From: Phycisphaerae bacterium | Lineage (GTDB): Bacteria > Planctomycetota > Phycisphaerae > Phycisphaerales > SM1A02 | Direction: 5' to 3' | Assembly (NCBI GenBank): GCA_002689385.1 | Contig: NZFX01000081.1 | Location: 22,595 to 58,249 of the forward strand | DNA length: 35,655 nt | Shown: in pieces, positions 1 through 7,268 of the stretch | Position numbering within the stretch: the first letter of the stretch is position 1 | Layout of the letters: every line of letters starts with the position of its first letter | Program-made: the position numbers and the translations under genes | The notes under the pieces: generated by a model | What the model was told of the DNA's origin: nothing | The model's input: the letters and a program-made list of their open reading frames with translations, nothing else | The model's database searches: none

Positions 1-1
1 G

Positions 2-472
2 GCTAGTGATGTTGATGGCGATGGCGATGTGGATTTTCTTATTGCGGCCCCTGATGAGGAGGATTCACTTATTGTATTGCGAAACGGCGGTCCTGCTGCG
101 AGTCTTCTTGGTGGGGGTATAGGCGGAAGATCGTGGGGAGCGCAATCAGTGGCTACCAGCAATCCTGTTAGTAAAGTAATTACAGGTGGTCTTGATGACA
201 AGGACGAAGATGATGACTGGTTAGGGAGTAGTGGGAGAAGCCAGGCATTTAATGGTGGTCTAGGTAATATTGACCAAACTGTTATTGTCACAAATGTGTT
301 CTGCGATGCAGATTTCAACCAAGATGCAAACATCGATGTATTAGATTTATTATCACTTATTGCAGTTTGGGGTCCTTGTGAAGGATGTCAAGAAGATCTC
401 AACCTAGACGGCGCCGTTGATGTAATGGACCTTCTCTTGTTGATAGCAGCATGGGGGCCATGCGAACTGTAA
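2..472 (+). CDS. Exported FG-GAP/dockerin protein, C-terminal part (cut by window start)
   Basis: The frame is open from the first bases, so the gene begins before the window; the GTG at 29 is not a credible start because the codons before it (ASDVDGDGDVDFL) already form a calcium-binding FG-GAP/VCBS-type repeat. Next come an acidic low-complexity linker and, in the last ~50 codons, two dockerin-like EF-hand repeats (DFNQDANIDVLDLLSL and DLNLDGAVDVMDLLLL), each followed by a W-G-P-C motif. The protein ends WGPCEL-stop. FG-GAP repeats usually build extracellular beta-propellers, and the dockerin-like tail resembles those of the three peptidases further right, so a secreted or surface protein is inferred. 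Its substrate or partner cannot be judged from this fragment. Confidence 0.8.
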   Translation, partial: ASDVDGDGDVDFLIAAPDEEDSLIVLRNGGPAASLLGGGIGGRSWGAQSVATSNPVSKVITGGLDDKDEDDDWLGSSGRSQAFNGGLGNIDQTVIVTNVFCDADFNQDANIDVLDLLSLIAVWGPCEGCQEDLNLDGAVDVMDLLLLIAAWGPCEL

Positions 473-496
473 TACTCAAATCTACTGCAGGGATGG

Positions 497-502
497 TATT
501 GT
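497..502 (+). promoter_or_regulatory. Candidate -10 box for leaderless kinase mRNA
   Basis: TATTGT lies exactly 6 nt before the ATG at 509, and no Shine-Dalgarno is visible. Transcription would start at or next to the start codon. No recognisable -35 was found. See the finding on leaderless starts. Confidence 0.4.
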
Positions 503-508
503 GCACAT

Positions 509-2764
509 ATGACAAATGATTTCCCAACAGATCCAAATGCTGAAACCATCGGCTTGCCAAGTGACGATTCTGGCAATGGAAGTGTGCCTGAACTTGGTAA
601 ATTTGTTACGACTGGAATGCCATCAGAAATTGGTAGGTATAAAATTTTGGGAATCATCGCTAGTGGTGGTATGGGCGTTGTCTATGAAGCAATGCAAGAA
701 GCTCCGAGAAGGCGTGTAGCATTAAAAATTATTAAAGCAGGCGCAGGGAGCGATATGGCTTTGCGTCGATTTCAATTTGAAGCCCAAACCCTCGCAAAGT
801 TAAGCCACCCAAATATCGCTCAAATTTTTGAGGCGGGTACTTGGGAAAGTGAAAATGGCGAAAGTCCATTTTTTGCAATGGAGTACATTCCAGGAGCAAG
901 CGGTCTTGTGGAGTATGCGCAAAAACGCAATCTCTCTATAAAAGATCGCCTGGAGTTATTTCAGAAAATTTGCGAAGCAGTGCATCACGGTCATCAAAAA
1001 GGTGTCATCCACCGCGATCTCAAACCAGATAATATTTTGGTTGATAACCAGGGCGAACCTAAAGTCATCGACTTTGGCGTTGCGAGAGCGACGGATGCTG
1101 ACCTTGCTGTTACAACAATGCAAACAACGATGGGGCAACTCATTGGTACATTGCAATATATGAGCCCAGAGCAATGCGATGCAAATCCAGATCGCATTGA
1201 CATACGTAGTGACGTGTATGCTCTTGGAGTAATTTTGTTTCAACTGTTGTCTGGCAAGTTGCCTTACGATTTAAAAAAGCAAGCAATTCATGAAGCCGTC
1301 AGAGTGATTAAGGAAGAACGTCCGGAATCACTTGGAACAATTAGCATAACACTGAAAGGTGATATAGACACCATTGCGTTGAAAGCGATGGATAAAGATC
1401 GAGAAAGACGATATCAATCAGCATCCGAACTTGCGGGCGACATTCAACATTACTTAAACAACGAACCAATCATCGCACGTCCGTTAAGTATTGTTTACCA
1501 ATTAAGTTTGTTTACAAAAAAATACAAACGAACTTGTCTTGCCGCAATTTTGATTATTGTTTCAATTGTGCTCGGTATCATTGGTACTACATGGGGAATG
1601 GTTGAAGCGAATCACCAGAGAGCCCTCGTAGAAGATCGAAATAGGGCATTAGAGAGTTCTGTAGATTTGTTAATAGTTGGCGTGAAAGATGTCGTGCAAG
1701 ATTTAGGGAACTCTGCTGAAGCGCAAAGAATGTTGCTCAATATTGCACGCATGAATATTGATGCAATGCAGCAAGGGGACGAGGCAACCCCAATGCAGCA
1801 AATTGATCTTGCCCAATTACTTATTCGAAATGCTAAATCTTCCATAGCAATTTCAGGTGTTGGTTTTGGAAATGTTGATGAAGCGAGAGTTTCTTTAGAA
1901 GAAGCACAGCAGATAATTAGTAGCATTGATGATTCTGTGTTGACACCTGAATATGCCATTGGAGTTGCAAGGCTTAGGTTAGATATCTGGAAGTACTTTG
2001 CCGAGGTTGCAAGAACCCAAGCACGTTTGGAAACAAACAAAGAGGCTAAAAATGCTGCATTACAACAAGCGGCACGAATGTATCGAGAACGAGAACAAGC
2101 AGGAAAACAATACTACGATGATACAGGTGATATTAAAGGTATTGATGTGCAAAAATCATCACTTCAGGGATTAGGCAATGTGCTTGTATTGCTTGAAGAA
2201 ACAGAAGAAGCTCAGAATGCCTTCAAAGACGGGCTTAGATATGCTCGAACCTTACTAGAAAAAGATCCAATGTCTACTCGTAGGCAGAGGGGGGTTGCAA
2301 TTGCGCTGTACGGTCTTTCAGAGCAAATGAGTTCGCATAATCCAGAAGTTGCTTTGGCTCAACTTAATGAAGCGGTGAAAATTACACGCTCTGTTAACCG
2401 TACTGAACCAAATCATGCACGAAGACCACGTGATCTAGCTTTGATGCTTTCACTTCGAGGTCAACTTCTTATTGCAATAGGCGAAAATCAGGAAGCAGGG
2501 ATTAAAGATTGCGAAGAAAGTGTTGAATGGCTTACTCTTCGTGCGGTAGAGAGCCCAAGAGAACTTACTTCCCAAATAGATTTTGAAGATACGATAATAA
2601 GTATGCTGACCACGATGGCGGAAGCGAACTTGCTCGAAGAAGGGAAAGCCATGTTGGTTGATACTATCAATCAGTTAACATGTATTGCCAGTGCAGAAGA
2701 ACTTGCTGGACGTACCCAGTGGAGTGACATTTTGTTGCGACTCGAAGAGCATTCAGGCTTTTAG
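509..2764 (+). CDS. PknB-type transmembrane Ser/Thr protein kinase
   Basis: Eukaryotic-type kinase of 751 aa that phosphorylates Ser/Thr in a signalling role; the targets are unknown. The catalytic domain spans about residues 44-316: glycine loop IIASGGMGVVYEA (first loop glycine replaced by Ala51), ATP-binding Lys73, HRDLKPDN with Asp170, DFG at 188-190, GTLQYMSPEQ activation segment end (219-221 as SPE), and DIRSDVYALG. A hydrophobic segment at about 342-364 is a single transmembrane helix. The ~385 residues after it would lie outside the cytoplasm; they are helical, rich in Ala/Glu/Gln and TPR-like, probably a sensor or interaction domain. All core catalytic residues are present, so it should be active. 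It begins 37 nt after the preceding gene with its own -10-like box, which suggests separate transcription. Confidence 0.95.
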   Translation: MTNDFPTDPNAETIGLPSDDSGNGSVPELGKFVTTGMPSEIGRYKILGIIASGGMGVVYEAMQEAPRRRVALKIIKAGAGSDMALRRFQFEAQTLAKLSHPNIAQIFEAGTWESENGESPFFAMEYIPGASGLVEYAQKRNLSIKDRLELFQKICEAVHHGHQKGVIHRDLKPDNILVDNQGEPKVIDFGVARATDADLAVTTMQTTMGQLIGTLQYMSPEQCDANPDRIDIRSDVYALGVILFQLLSGKLPYDLKKQAIHEAVRVIKEERPESLGTISITLKGDIDTIALKAMDKDRERRYQSASELAGDIQHYLNNEPIIARPLSIVYQLSLFTKKYKRTCLAAILIIVSIVLGIIGTTWGMVEANHQRALVEDRNRALESSVDLLIVGVKDVVQDLGNSAEAQRMLLNIARMNIDAMQQGDEATPMQQIDLAQLLIRNAKSSIAISGVGFGNVDEARVSLEEAQQIISSIDDSVLTPEYAIGVARLRLDIWKYFAEVARTQARLETNKEAKNAALQQAARMYREREQAGKQYYDDTGDIKGIDVQKSSLQGLGNVLVLLEETEEAQNAFKDGLRYARTLLEKDPMSTRRQRGVAIALYGLSEQMSSHNPEVALAQLNEAVKITRSVNRTEPNHARRPRDLALMLSLRGQLLIAIGENQEAGIKDCEESVEWLTLRAVESPRELTSQIDFEDTIISMLTTMAEANLLEEGKAMLVDTINQLTCIASAEELAGRTQWSDILLRLEEHSGF

Positions 2765-2923
2765 CTTTTAAAGTGTATGAAATATTGAACAAGAAAGCAG
2801 ATGAAGGATAAAAAGAAGAGTTGAAACAAGACAACGGATGGAATGAGAATATCCAAGTAAAACTCTTAAGTGAATGCAAGTAAATACTCTAGGTTTCGCT
2901 TACATTTGAGGCAAGTCTCAACA

Positions 2924-2929
2924 TACAAT
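2924..2929 (+). promoter_or_regulatory. Candidate -10 box for leaderless glutathione peroxidase mRNA
   Basis: TACAAT is 7 nt before the ATG at 2937. There is no purine-rich ribosome site in between (cataaaa). No clear -35. Confidence 0.4.
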
Positions 2930-2936
2930 CATAAAA

Positions 2937-3539
2937 ATGATATCAAACAAAATCAAAATAAGAATAGTTTTATTGTTTTCGTTATTAATTTCAATGAGTT
3001 GTGATTCTAGAGTCATCGAAGTTTCAGAAAAAAATGTAAAAAATGAGAATAAGAATATGAATGTCGAAAATCTATATGCAATGCAGGCTACTAATCTTGA
3101 GGGCGAAACGATAGAGCTTTCCAGTTATGCCGGCAAGATTACTTTGCTAGTAAATGTTGCTAGTAAATGTGGTTATACAAAACAGTATGCAGATCTTCAA
3201 CAATTAAATGATGAATATGCAGAGCAAGGATTTGCAGTTATTGGTTTTCCATGTAATGATTTTGGAAAACAAGAGCCCGGTGATGCGCAAGATATTAGTG
3301 CATGTGCTGCAAAATATTCCGCTACATTTGACTTAATGTCAAAAGTCGTTATATCTGATCATGCAAATCGTTCTGCTATTTATGATTATTTAATATTAGA
3401 GACTGGTGTAGAGCCATCATGGAACTTCGGAAAATATTTAGTCGATGTAGATGGGAAACCTATTGCATTTTTTGGTTCCAATATTAATCCGACTTCAGAT
3501 GAGATAACTTCAAGAATAGAGACATTGCTTAAGCGATAA
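2937..3539 (+). CDS. Lipoprotein glutathione peroxidase (thioredoxin-type, Cys form)
   Basis: Thiol peroxidase of 200 aa that reduces hydrogen peroxide and lipid hydroperoxides. The N-terminus has a hydrophobic stretch ending in a lipobox-like LISMSC (Cys22), so the enzyme is probably membrane-anchored outside the cytoplasm. Family motifs: NVASKCGYT with peroxidatic Cys78 (cysteine, not selenocysteine), FPCNDFGKQEPG with Gln112, and WNFGKYLVD with Trp162 and Asn163. Cys123 sits where thioredoxin-dependent bacterial and plant members carry the resolving cysteine, so thioredoxin is a likelier reductant than glutathione. The family usually has ~160 residues; the extra ~45 are the signal and a linker. 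No Shine-Dalgarno precedes the start. Confidence 0.93.
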   Translation: MISNKIKIRIVLLFSLLISMSCDSRVIEVSEKNVKNENKNMNVENLYAMQATNLEGETIELSSYAGKITLLVNVASKCGYTKQYADLQQLNDEYAEQGFAVIGFPCNDFGKQEPGDAQDISACAAKYSATFDLMSKVVISDHANRSAIYDYLILETGVEPSWNFGKYLVDVDGKPIAFFGSNINPTSDEITSRIETLLKR

Positions 3540-3657
3540 AATATAGTAAGGTTCCTTCTTAGGAAAGGGCGTTTTCTTATGTGTATTCGTGTTTATTCGT
3601 TCGCACATCTATGGCATAGGACTTTCTTGAGGAGTGGTAGATGGGGGAATATGTGAC

Positions 3658-4605
3658 TTACTTTCTCCATGCTTTATGGCATTGAATACATGTTTGTTCT
3701 ACGCGGTGCAAGTGTTCACTGAATAACTTGACATCAATTGTATCTGTGTTCAAAATCTGTTCTAATCTAGATGCTTCATGAAACGCATTAATAGTCTCCC
3801 CGACGAAATTCTTATTAAAAAATGGAGATTCTTCATCCAGTTGCATGGAGCGAAATGTTTCAGCAATTATTCCTGCGTCTGCGGTTGGTGCAAGGTCAGG
3901 GTGTGACTTTGGAACAATCCATTTTGACTGCTCAACAAGCAAGAGTCTATCAAGAGCTTCATCAATGTCAATCATTTGTGCGGTCATGCCAGTTGGTTTT
4001 ACAACCGAAGGAAATGTTTTTTCATTTTTAACGATCTCAGACATACTGATTAATTGCTGCCGCTCAACTGCTTCCCACAACCCTGTGTAGTACTGGGATG
4101 TTTCAGAAACTTGCATCCTTTCTTTCATTTCTTGCGCATTTGATAAATCAAGTGCAATCGATACGAGTGCTGCTGCTGCTGCCGATCGATGTTTTCCATG
4201 ATGGCAATGAATGTATACATTCCCATTCAATCTATTCATCATGAATGCGGAACAAAGGTCGAGAATCTGTGTTTTATTTGGCGAGTTGTATTTAAGAGGG
4301 AGATGAATCGTATTGATGCCATACTCTCTTGCCCTTTCAACTTCTGGTGCAATGCCATCGACACAAATAATAGAAGCAATATTGAGTTCAACTAACGATT
4401 TCATTCCCCACTCGCCTTCCGGCCTACTTCCAGAAAATAAATCATCCTGAAACGCTACAACTTGTTTTAACCCTGGGAAGAAGGCGGGTTTCGTTGCTGT
4501 TAACAGTGGTAAAGCATTTTTAACTTTATATGGGTCTGACTGTTCCGAGACAACGCAGCTAACGCAGAAATATACGAAGCATAGAATTATGCAGAAACGA
4601 ATCAC
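3658..4605 (-). CDS. Exported tyrosine-phosphatase-like protein with C-terminal cytochrome c'-like haem motif
   Basis: This 315-aa protein has a GTG start, a hydrophobic N-terminus (residues 1-18, possible lipoprotein Cys17), and a cysteine-phosphatase fold: residues ~45-185 with the C-x5-R loop HCHHGKHRSA (Cys134, Arg140). A helical region of ~110 residues follows and ends in CIQCHK (306-310), a haem c attachment motif placed near the C-terminus as in cytochrome c'. Haem c attachment happens outside the cytoplasm, which fits the signal peptide. The phosphatase could act on phosphotyrosine or another phosphate ester; the general acid is not obvious. The combination is unusual and the redox role is inferred from the motif alone. 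It is convergent with the glutathione peroxidase gene. Confidence 0.8.
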   Translation of the reverse strand: MIRFCIILCFVYFCVSCVVSEQSDPYKVKNALPLLTATKPAFFPGLKQVVAFQDDLFSGSRPEGEWGMKSLVELNIASIICVDGIAPEVERAREYGINTIHLPLKYNSPNKTQILDLCSAFMMNRLNGNVYIHCHHGKHRSAAAAALVSIALDLSNAQEMKERMQVSETSQYYTGLWEAVERQQLISMSEIVKNEKTFPSVVKPTGMTAQMIDIDEALDRLLLVEQSKWIVPKSHPDLAPTADAGIIAETFRSMQLDEESPFFNKNFVGETINAFHEASRLEQILNTDTIDVKLFSEHLHRVEQTCIQCHKAWRK

Positions 4606-4712
4606 AATGTTTATATTTTATTATCTCGACGAGTGTCGGGACCTTAATTGTTTGGTGCAATTCTTGATTTTTTTGAACACTAGATGCTAGAAAAAGATGA
4701 TAGGGGGTTGGG

Positions 4713-4740
4713 CTTTTGAACTTGTTAGTAAGATCAAAAG
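4713..4740. repeat. Inverted repeat (hairpin) left of the GC-rich gene
   Basis: CTTTTGA-a-CTT, loop GTTAGT, AAG-a-TCAAAAG: 10 of 11 pairs with one symmetric A-A mismatch. Flanking TGGG and CCCA could extend it. It lies between the divergent phosphatase and metallopeptidase genes, about 100 nt left of the GC shift. There is no T-run typical of a terminator, so it could be an operator or an element boundary. The rest of 4606-4864 shows nothing recognisable. Confidence 0.45.
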
Positions 4741-4864
4741 ATAAACCCACCTGATGGGGTCGAAATCAGGTAGGATAAAATCTACAAAGCCCGGCATCTC
4801 GTTGATGAAGATGAAATTAGATCGTCGACCCGGCCCGACGCATCCTGCGTGAAGTGATGTTCTC

Positions 4865-6304
4865 ATGATTCTAGTTCTTCTTGCGTGTGTTCTTTCACAG
4901 AGTTCTGCCCCTGCCATCCAGTGGGGTGGTGCACATTCTGGTGTGGAGCGCGTCCGCATTCAGTTGGTGACTGACGCGGAGATGCTGGAAAACGCCTGGC
5001 GACTCACCCATGGCGACTCGATCGACGGCCTGCCGAAGGTTAACTTCGGTCGATGTCGACTCGTTCTGGCCTGCCGCGGACGGGAGATGGGTGTGCAGCG
5101 TGTCGCGGCGACCGGGGTTGATCATTCAGGCTTGGAAATCCTTCTCACCATTGATGCCAGCTATTCCCGTGAATCTAGAGAGCAGGCAATGCAAGAGACC
5201 ACCGCGTGGGGATTGTTCATGATCCCATTGACGCCGGAACGCGTGCGTGTGCGACGAAATGCCTCGGAGGATCTCGGCGGAGAGCCGCAGTGGGAGACGG
5301 TCGCGGTTCTAGAGCCGGATGATCGCCGTTCCCGGGAACGCGTAGCCTCACGTCGGCCGGAGCTGAGTTCATCGCCGGAGATGCTGAGGGCGTATGAGGA
5401 ACATCTGGAGGCGAATCGTCGTCCCTTCACCATGAAGCTTCAGGGGCCGCCAAGTTATTTTGTCAGTCACGACTACGACAAGCGTTGGGTCAGGGCCATC
5501 AGGTCCGGCATCGATGTGACTCGCGACTACCTTGGCAACTATGGGCCAGTACAGGTGTATATTGTAGGGCAGCAGAACGAGGAACTTTCGGACCCCGCCC
5601 ATCGGAATGAGATTGCCGAGGCCTTCTGCAACATTCACAATGCCGGGAGTGATCGTCCGATCGAGGACTGTCTCGCGGATGATGGGAATGAGATGGCACG
5701 GAAGGCGGTCGAGGGTGCGTCGGAAGCGTTCATGACGGCGGCCTTCGATTCGGACCCACCGGTCGCGGAGTTAGTGTTCATCAATGCGCACACCATGGGT
5801 GGCGAGGAGACGATGCCGGTTCTGGGCATCCACGAGTACGTCCATGTGTACCAGAAGTCGTTCGAGTTCACGCCGACCTGGATGATGGAAGGAGCGGCGG
5901 TGCTGCTGGCCAGTCATCTGGGTGCAAAGCACGGATGGGGAGATTTCAAGCAGGCCATGGAGTGGTGTGCACGCCATCTAGAGGAGGTCGAAGACCTTGA
6001 GTATACGATCAGAGACATGGAAGAGATCGAGACGGCTTCGCCTGATGTCGCCCGGTGGCACCATGAGCTTGCATACGAAGCGGGGCCTTGGGCCGTCGCC
6101 TTCGCAATCTCCCGATCACCGTCTCGAAGCATCGGCCAACACTATCGGTCGTTCTATCCTCTGGTGGACAAGGTGGGATGGCAGGCAGCGCTCTGCGAAT
6201 ATTCGGGTATGGAGAACATCGACGCCTTCTACTCGGGCTTCGAGTCATTTATGCAGCGTCCGCTTGCAGATCGCCTTGCGGTGCTCGATGCACTCAAAGA
6301 CTGA
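4865..6304 (+). CDS. Exported gluzincin metallopeptidase, GC-rich, probably acquired
   Basis: The protein has 479 aa, a short signal peptide (MILVLLACVLSQSSAPA), an N-terminal domain at ~25-135 that recalls the PrcB C-terminal fold (strand-rich, with LPKVNFGRCRLVLACRGRE and WGLFMIPLTPERVRVR), and a C-terminal peptidase domain. HEYVH at 323-327 gives two zinc ligands and the catalytic Glu; Glu342 in WMMEGAA would be the third ligand, as in gluzincins of the peptidase MA clan (DUF1570-like). The substrate is unknown. The first in-frame stop upstream is at 4850, so ATG 4865 is the earliest start; no ribosome site is seen. Base composition is clearly GC-richer than all neighbours, with many GCG/CGG/GTC codons, and the gene ends ~120 nt from a tRNA, so transfer is likely. 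Confidence 0.82.
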   Translation: MILVLLACVLSQSSAPAIQWGGAHSGVERVRIQLVTDAEMLENAWRLTHGDSIDGLPKVNFGRCRLVLACRGREMGVQRVAATGVDHSGLEILLTIDASYSRESREQAMQETTAWGLFMIPLTPERVRVRRNASEDLGGEPQWETVAVLEPDDRRSRERVASRRPELSSSPEMLRAYEEHLEANRRPFTMKLQGPPSYFVSHDYDKRWVRAIRSGIDVTRDYLGNYGPVQVYIVGQQNEELSDPAHRNEIAEAFCNIHNAGSDRPIEDCLADDGNEMARKAVEGASEAFMTAAFDSDPPVAELVFINAHTMGGEETMPVLGIHEYVHVYQKSFEFTPTWMMEGAAVLLASHLGAKHGWGDFKQAMEWCARHLEEVEDLEYTIRDMEEIETASPDVARWHHELAYEAGPWAVAFAISRSPSRSIGQHYRSFYPLVDKVGWQAALCEYSGMENIDAFYSGFESFMQRPLADRLAVLDALKD

Positions 6305-6373
6305 TTTCAGTACTTACGGGTGCATCTGGGTTCGACAAACGAACAACATCTAGGGGAGTTCAACCCAAAGATA

Positions 6374-6395
6374 AACCCCGCAGTGGTGCGGGGTT
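6374..6395 (-). terminator. Hairpin terminator downstream of tRNA-Gly
   Basis: Nine-pair stem AACCCCGCA / TGCGGGGTT with loop GTGG. Read on the minus strand it is followed by TATCTTT, a weak U-tract, and lies ~30 nt after the tRNA 3' end. On the plus strand no T-run follows. Confidence 0.55.
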
Positions 6396-6423
6396 ATGCG
6401 AGCAAGTGCGATGCACTGCTTAA

Positions 6424-6495
6424 AGCGGGTGAGGCGATTCGAACGCCCGACATTCACGTTGGCAACGTGACGCTCTACCACTGAGCTACACCCGC
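6424..6495 (-). tRNA. tRNA-Gly (anticodon GCC)
   Basis: The minus strand folds as a full cloverleaf: acceptor GCGGGTG/CACCCGC, D-arm GCTC...GAGC, anticodon stem TCACG/CGTGA with loop TTGCCAA (anticodon GCC), and T-arm GGGCG-TTCGAAT-CGCCT. The discriminator is U, as is usual for bacterial glycine tRNAs. CCA is not encoded (TTA follows), so it must be added after transcription. tRNA genes are common integration sites, which fits the GC-rich gene beside it. Confidence 0.96.
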
Positions 6496-6510
6496 AAAGG
6501 TGTTGTTGGA

Positions 6511-6529
6511 CAGTAACCATCGGTTACTG
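6511..6529 (-). other. Perfect hairpin in the tRNA-Gly leader
   Basis: CAGTAACC-ATC-GGTTACTG, eight pairs and a 3-nt loop, lies 15-33 nt before the tRNA 5' end on the minus strand. It could be a structure in the precursor or a protein-binding operator. A TAAACT hexamer (-10-like) occurs further upstream on the same strand. Confidence 0.4.
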
Positions 6530-6966
6530 GGGATGCAAAGTTTACCATAATTTGAAAGGGGTTGTTTTAGTGCGCAAGCACTCTTTTGAGTATCCCTGCG
6601 ATAACTAATCGGAAGATAATTCGCCGCAGTACTCGACTTGAAGCGCGTTATTGAACCATTTAACCATATTTATGTAACCAAACAGTAAGGTCACCTCATA
6701 GAATTTAGAAGCGAGAGAATTATTTTGCTGGCTTTGATCTAAGGTACAAATTTTGAATTCCTGTAAGGGTTGGTGTCATCCGCAAACAGTGATGCACCGA
6801 TGGAGCAAATGGATGCGATAGGAGGCAGGCTAAACTTGATTGGTGTGCCCTCGTAGTCTTGTAGGTATAAAAAAATATGCAGAGCAGAGTTATTCGCTTT
6901 CTGCAAGGGACAGATCCAGTTCTAAGATTTTCAACTAGTGTGCATTCGAACTATTCTGTTTGGGAT
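6530..6966. other. Long intergenic stretch without recognisable gene
   Basis: No convincing ORF, RNA or repeat was found here. One minus-strand frame is open for ~60 codons (6739-6921) but has no start and no recognisable family. It may be decayed coding sequence or plain spacer. Confidence 0.5.
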
Positions 6967-7045
6967 AAAAAACCCCGTCGTGGGTCAAGCCAACGATCGG
7001 GGTTTGGTTGTTGCAGATAACTCTGCAACGGGAGGGAGGGAGCAT
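6967..7045 (-). ncRNA. Candidate small RNA with C-rich 5' region and terminator
   Basis: On the minus strand there are, in order: a pyrimidine tract CTCCCTCCCTCCCG (about 7040-7029), a perfect 8-bp hairpin GTTGCAGA-GTTA-TCTGCAAC (7029-7010), and an intrinsic terminator with stem AACCCCG(A)TCGT / ACGACGGGGTT (about 7004-6971) followed by six T. No minus-strand gene precedes it, so the terminator must serve a short transcript from this gap. The unpaired UCCCUCCC run could pair with GGAG(G) ribosome sites. The 5' end and promoter are not fixed: TATATA-like hexamers lie at ~7095-7100. Confidence 0.45.
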
Positions 7046-7211
7046 AAGTAGAGGGTTTCCAATACTTACGTGTAATTACAGACGGTGTTGCAGTTATATA
7101 GAAAATATGTAGATTAAATACATATAATTTTGTGCTGATTCACTTAAAAACAGGATTTCAATTGCTTTTTTGTAGGAACCGTGTACGATTGCCGTACGAA
7201 TATTTAGATGT

Positions 7212-7235
7212 GGCGGAAGTGGATTTCGCCTTTTT
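7212..7235 (+). promoter_or_regulatory. Terminator-like hairpin in the leader of the first peptidase gene
   Basis: GGCGGAA-GTGGA-TTTCGCC followed by TTTTT, ending 33 nt before the start codon at 7269. With no plus-strand gene upstream, it would lie in the gene's own leader and could act as an attenuator. A weak promoter (TTGCTT, 16 nt, TACGAT) lies just upstream. Confidence 0.4.
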
Positions 7236-7268
7236 GCCTATTTTAACACTTAGAGAGGAACCACTTTT

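Noticed and set aside
4740-4864. Search for a direct repeat of the tRNA-Gly 3' end as a left attachment site of the GC-rich segment
   Set aside because: Only a 5-base TCGAA-type match was found, which is not meaningful.
6739-6921. Minus-strand open frame of ~60 codons with an FADD tetrapeptide resembling the reverse-transcriptase YADD box
   Set aside because: No start codon, no other reverse-transcriptase motif, and one tetrapeptide can arise by chance.
7024-7041. GGGAGGGAGGG as a G-quadruplex
   Set aside because: Only three G-triplets are close together; a four-run motif is lacking.
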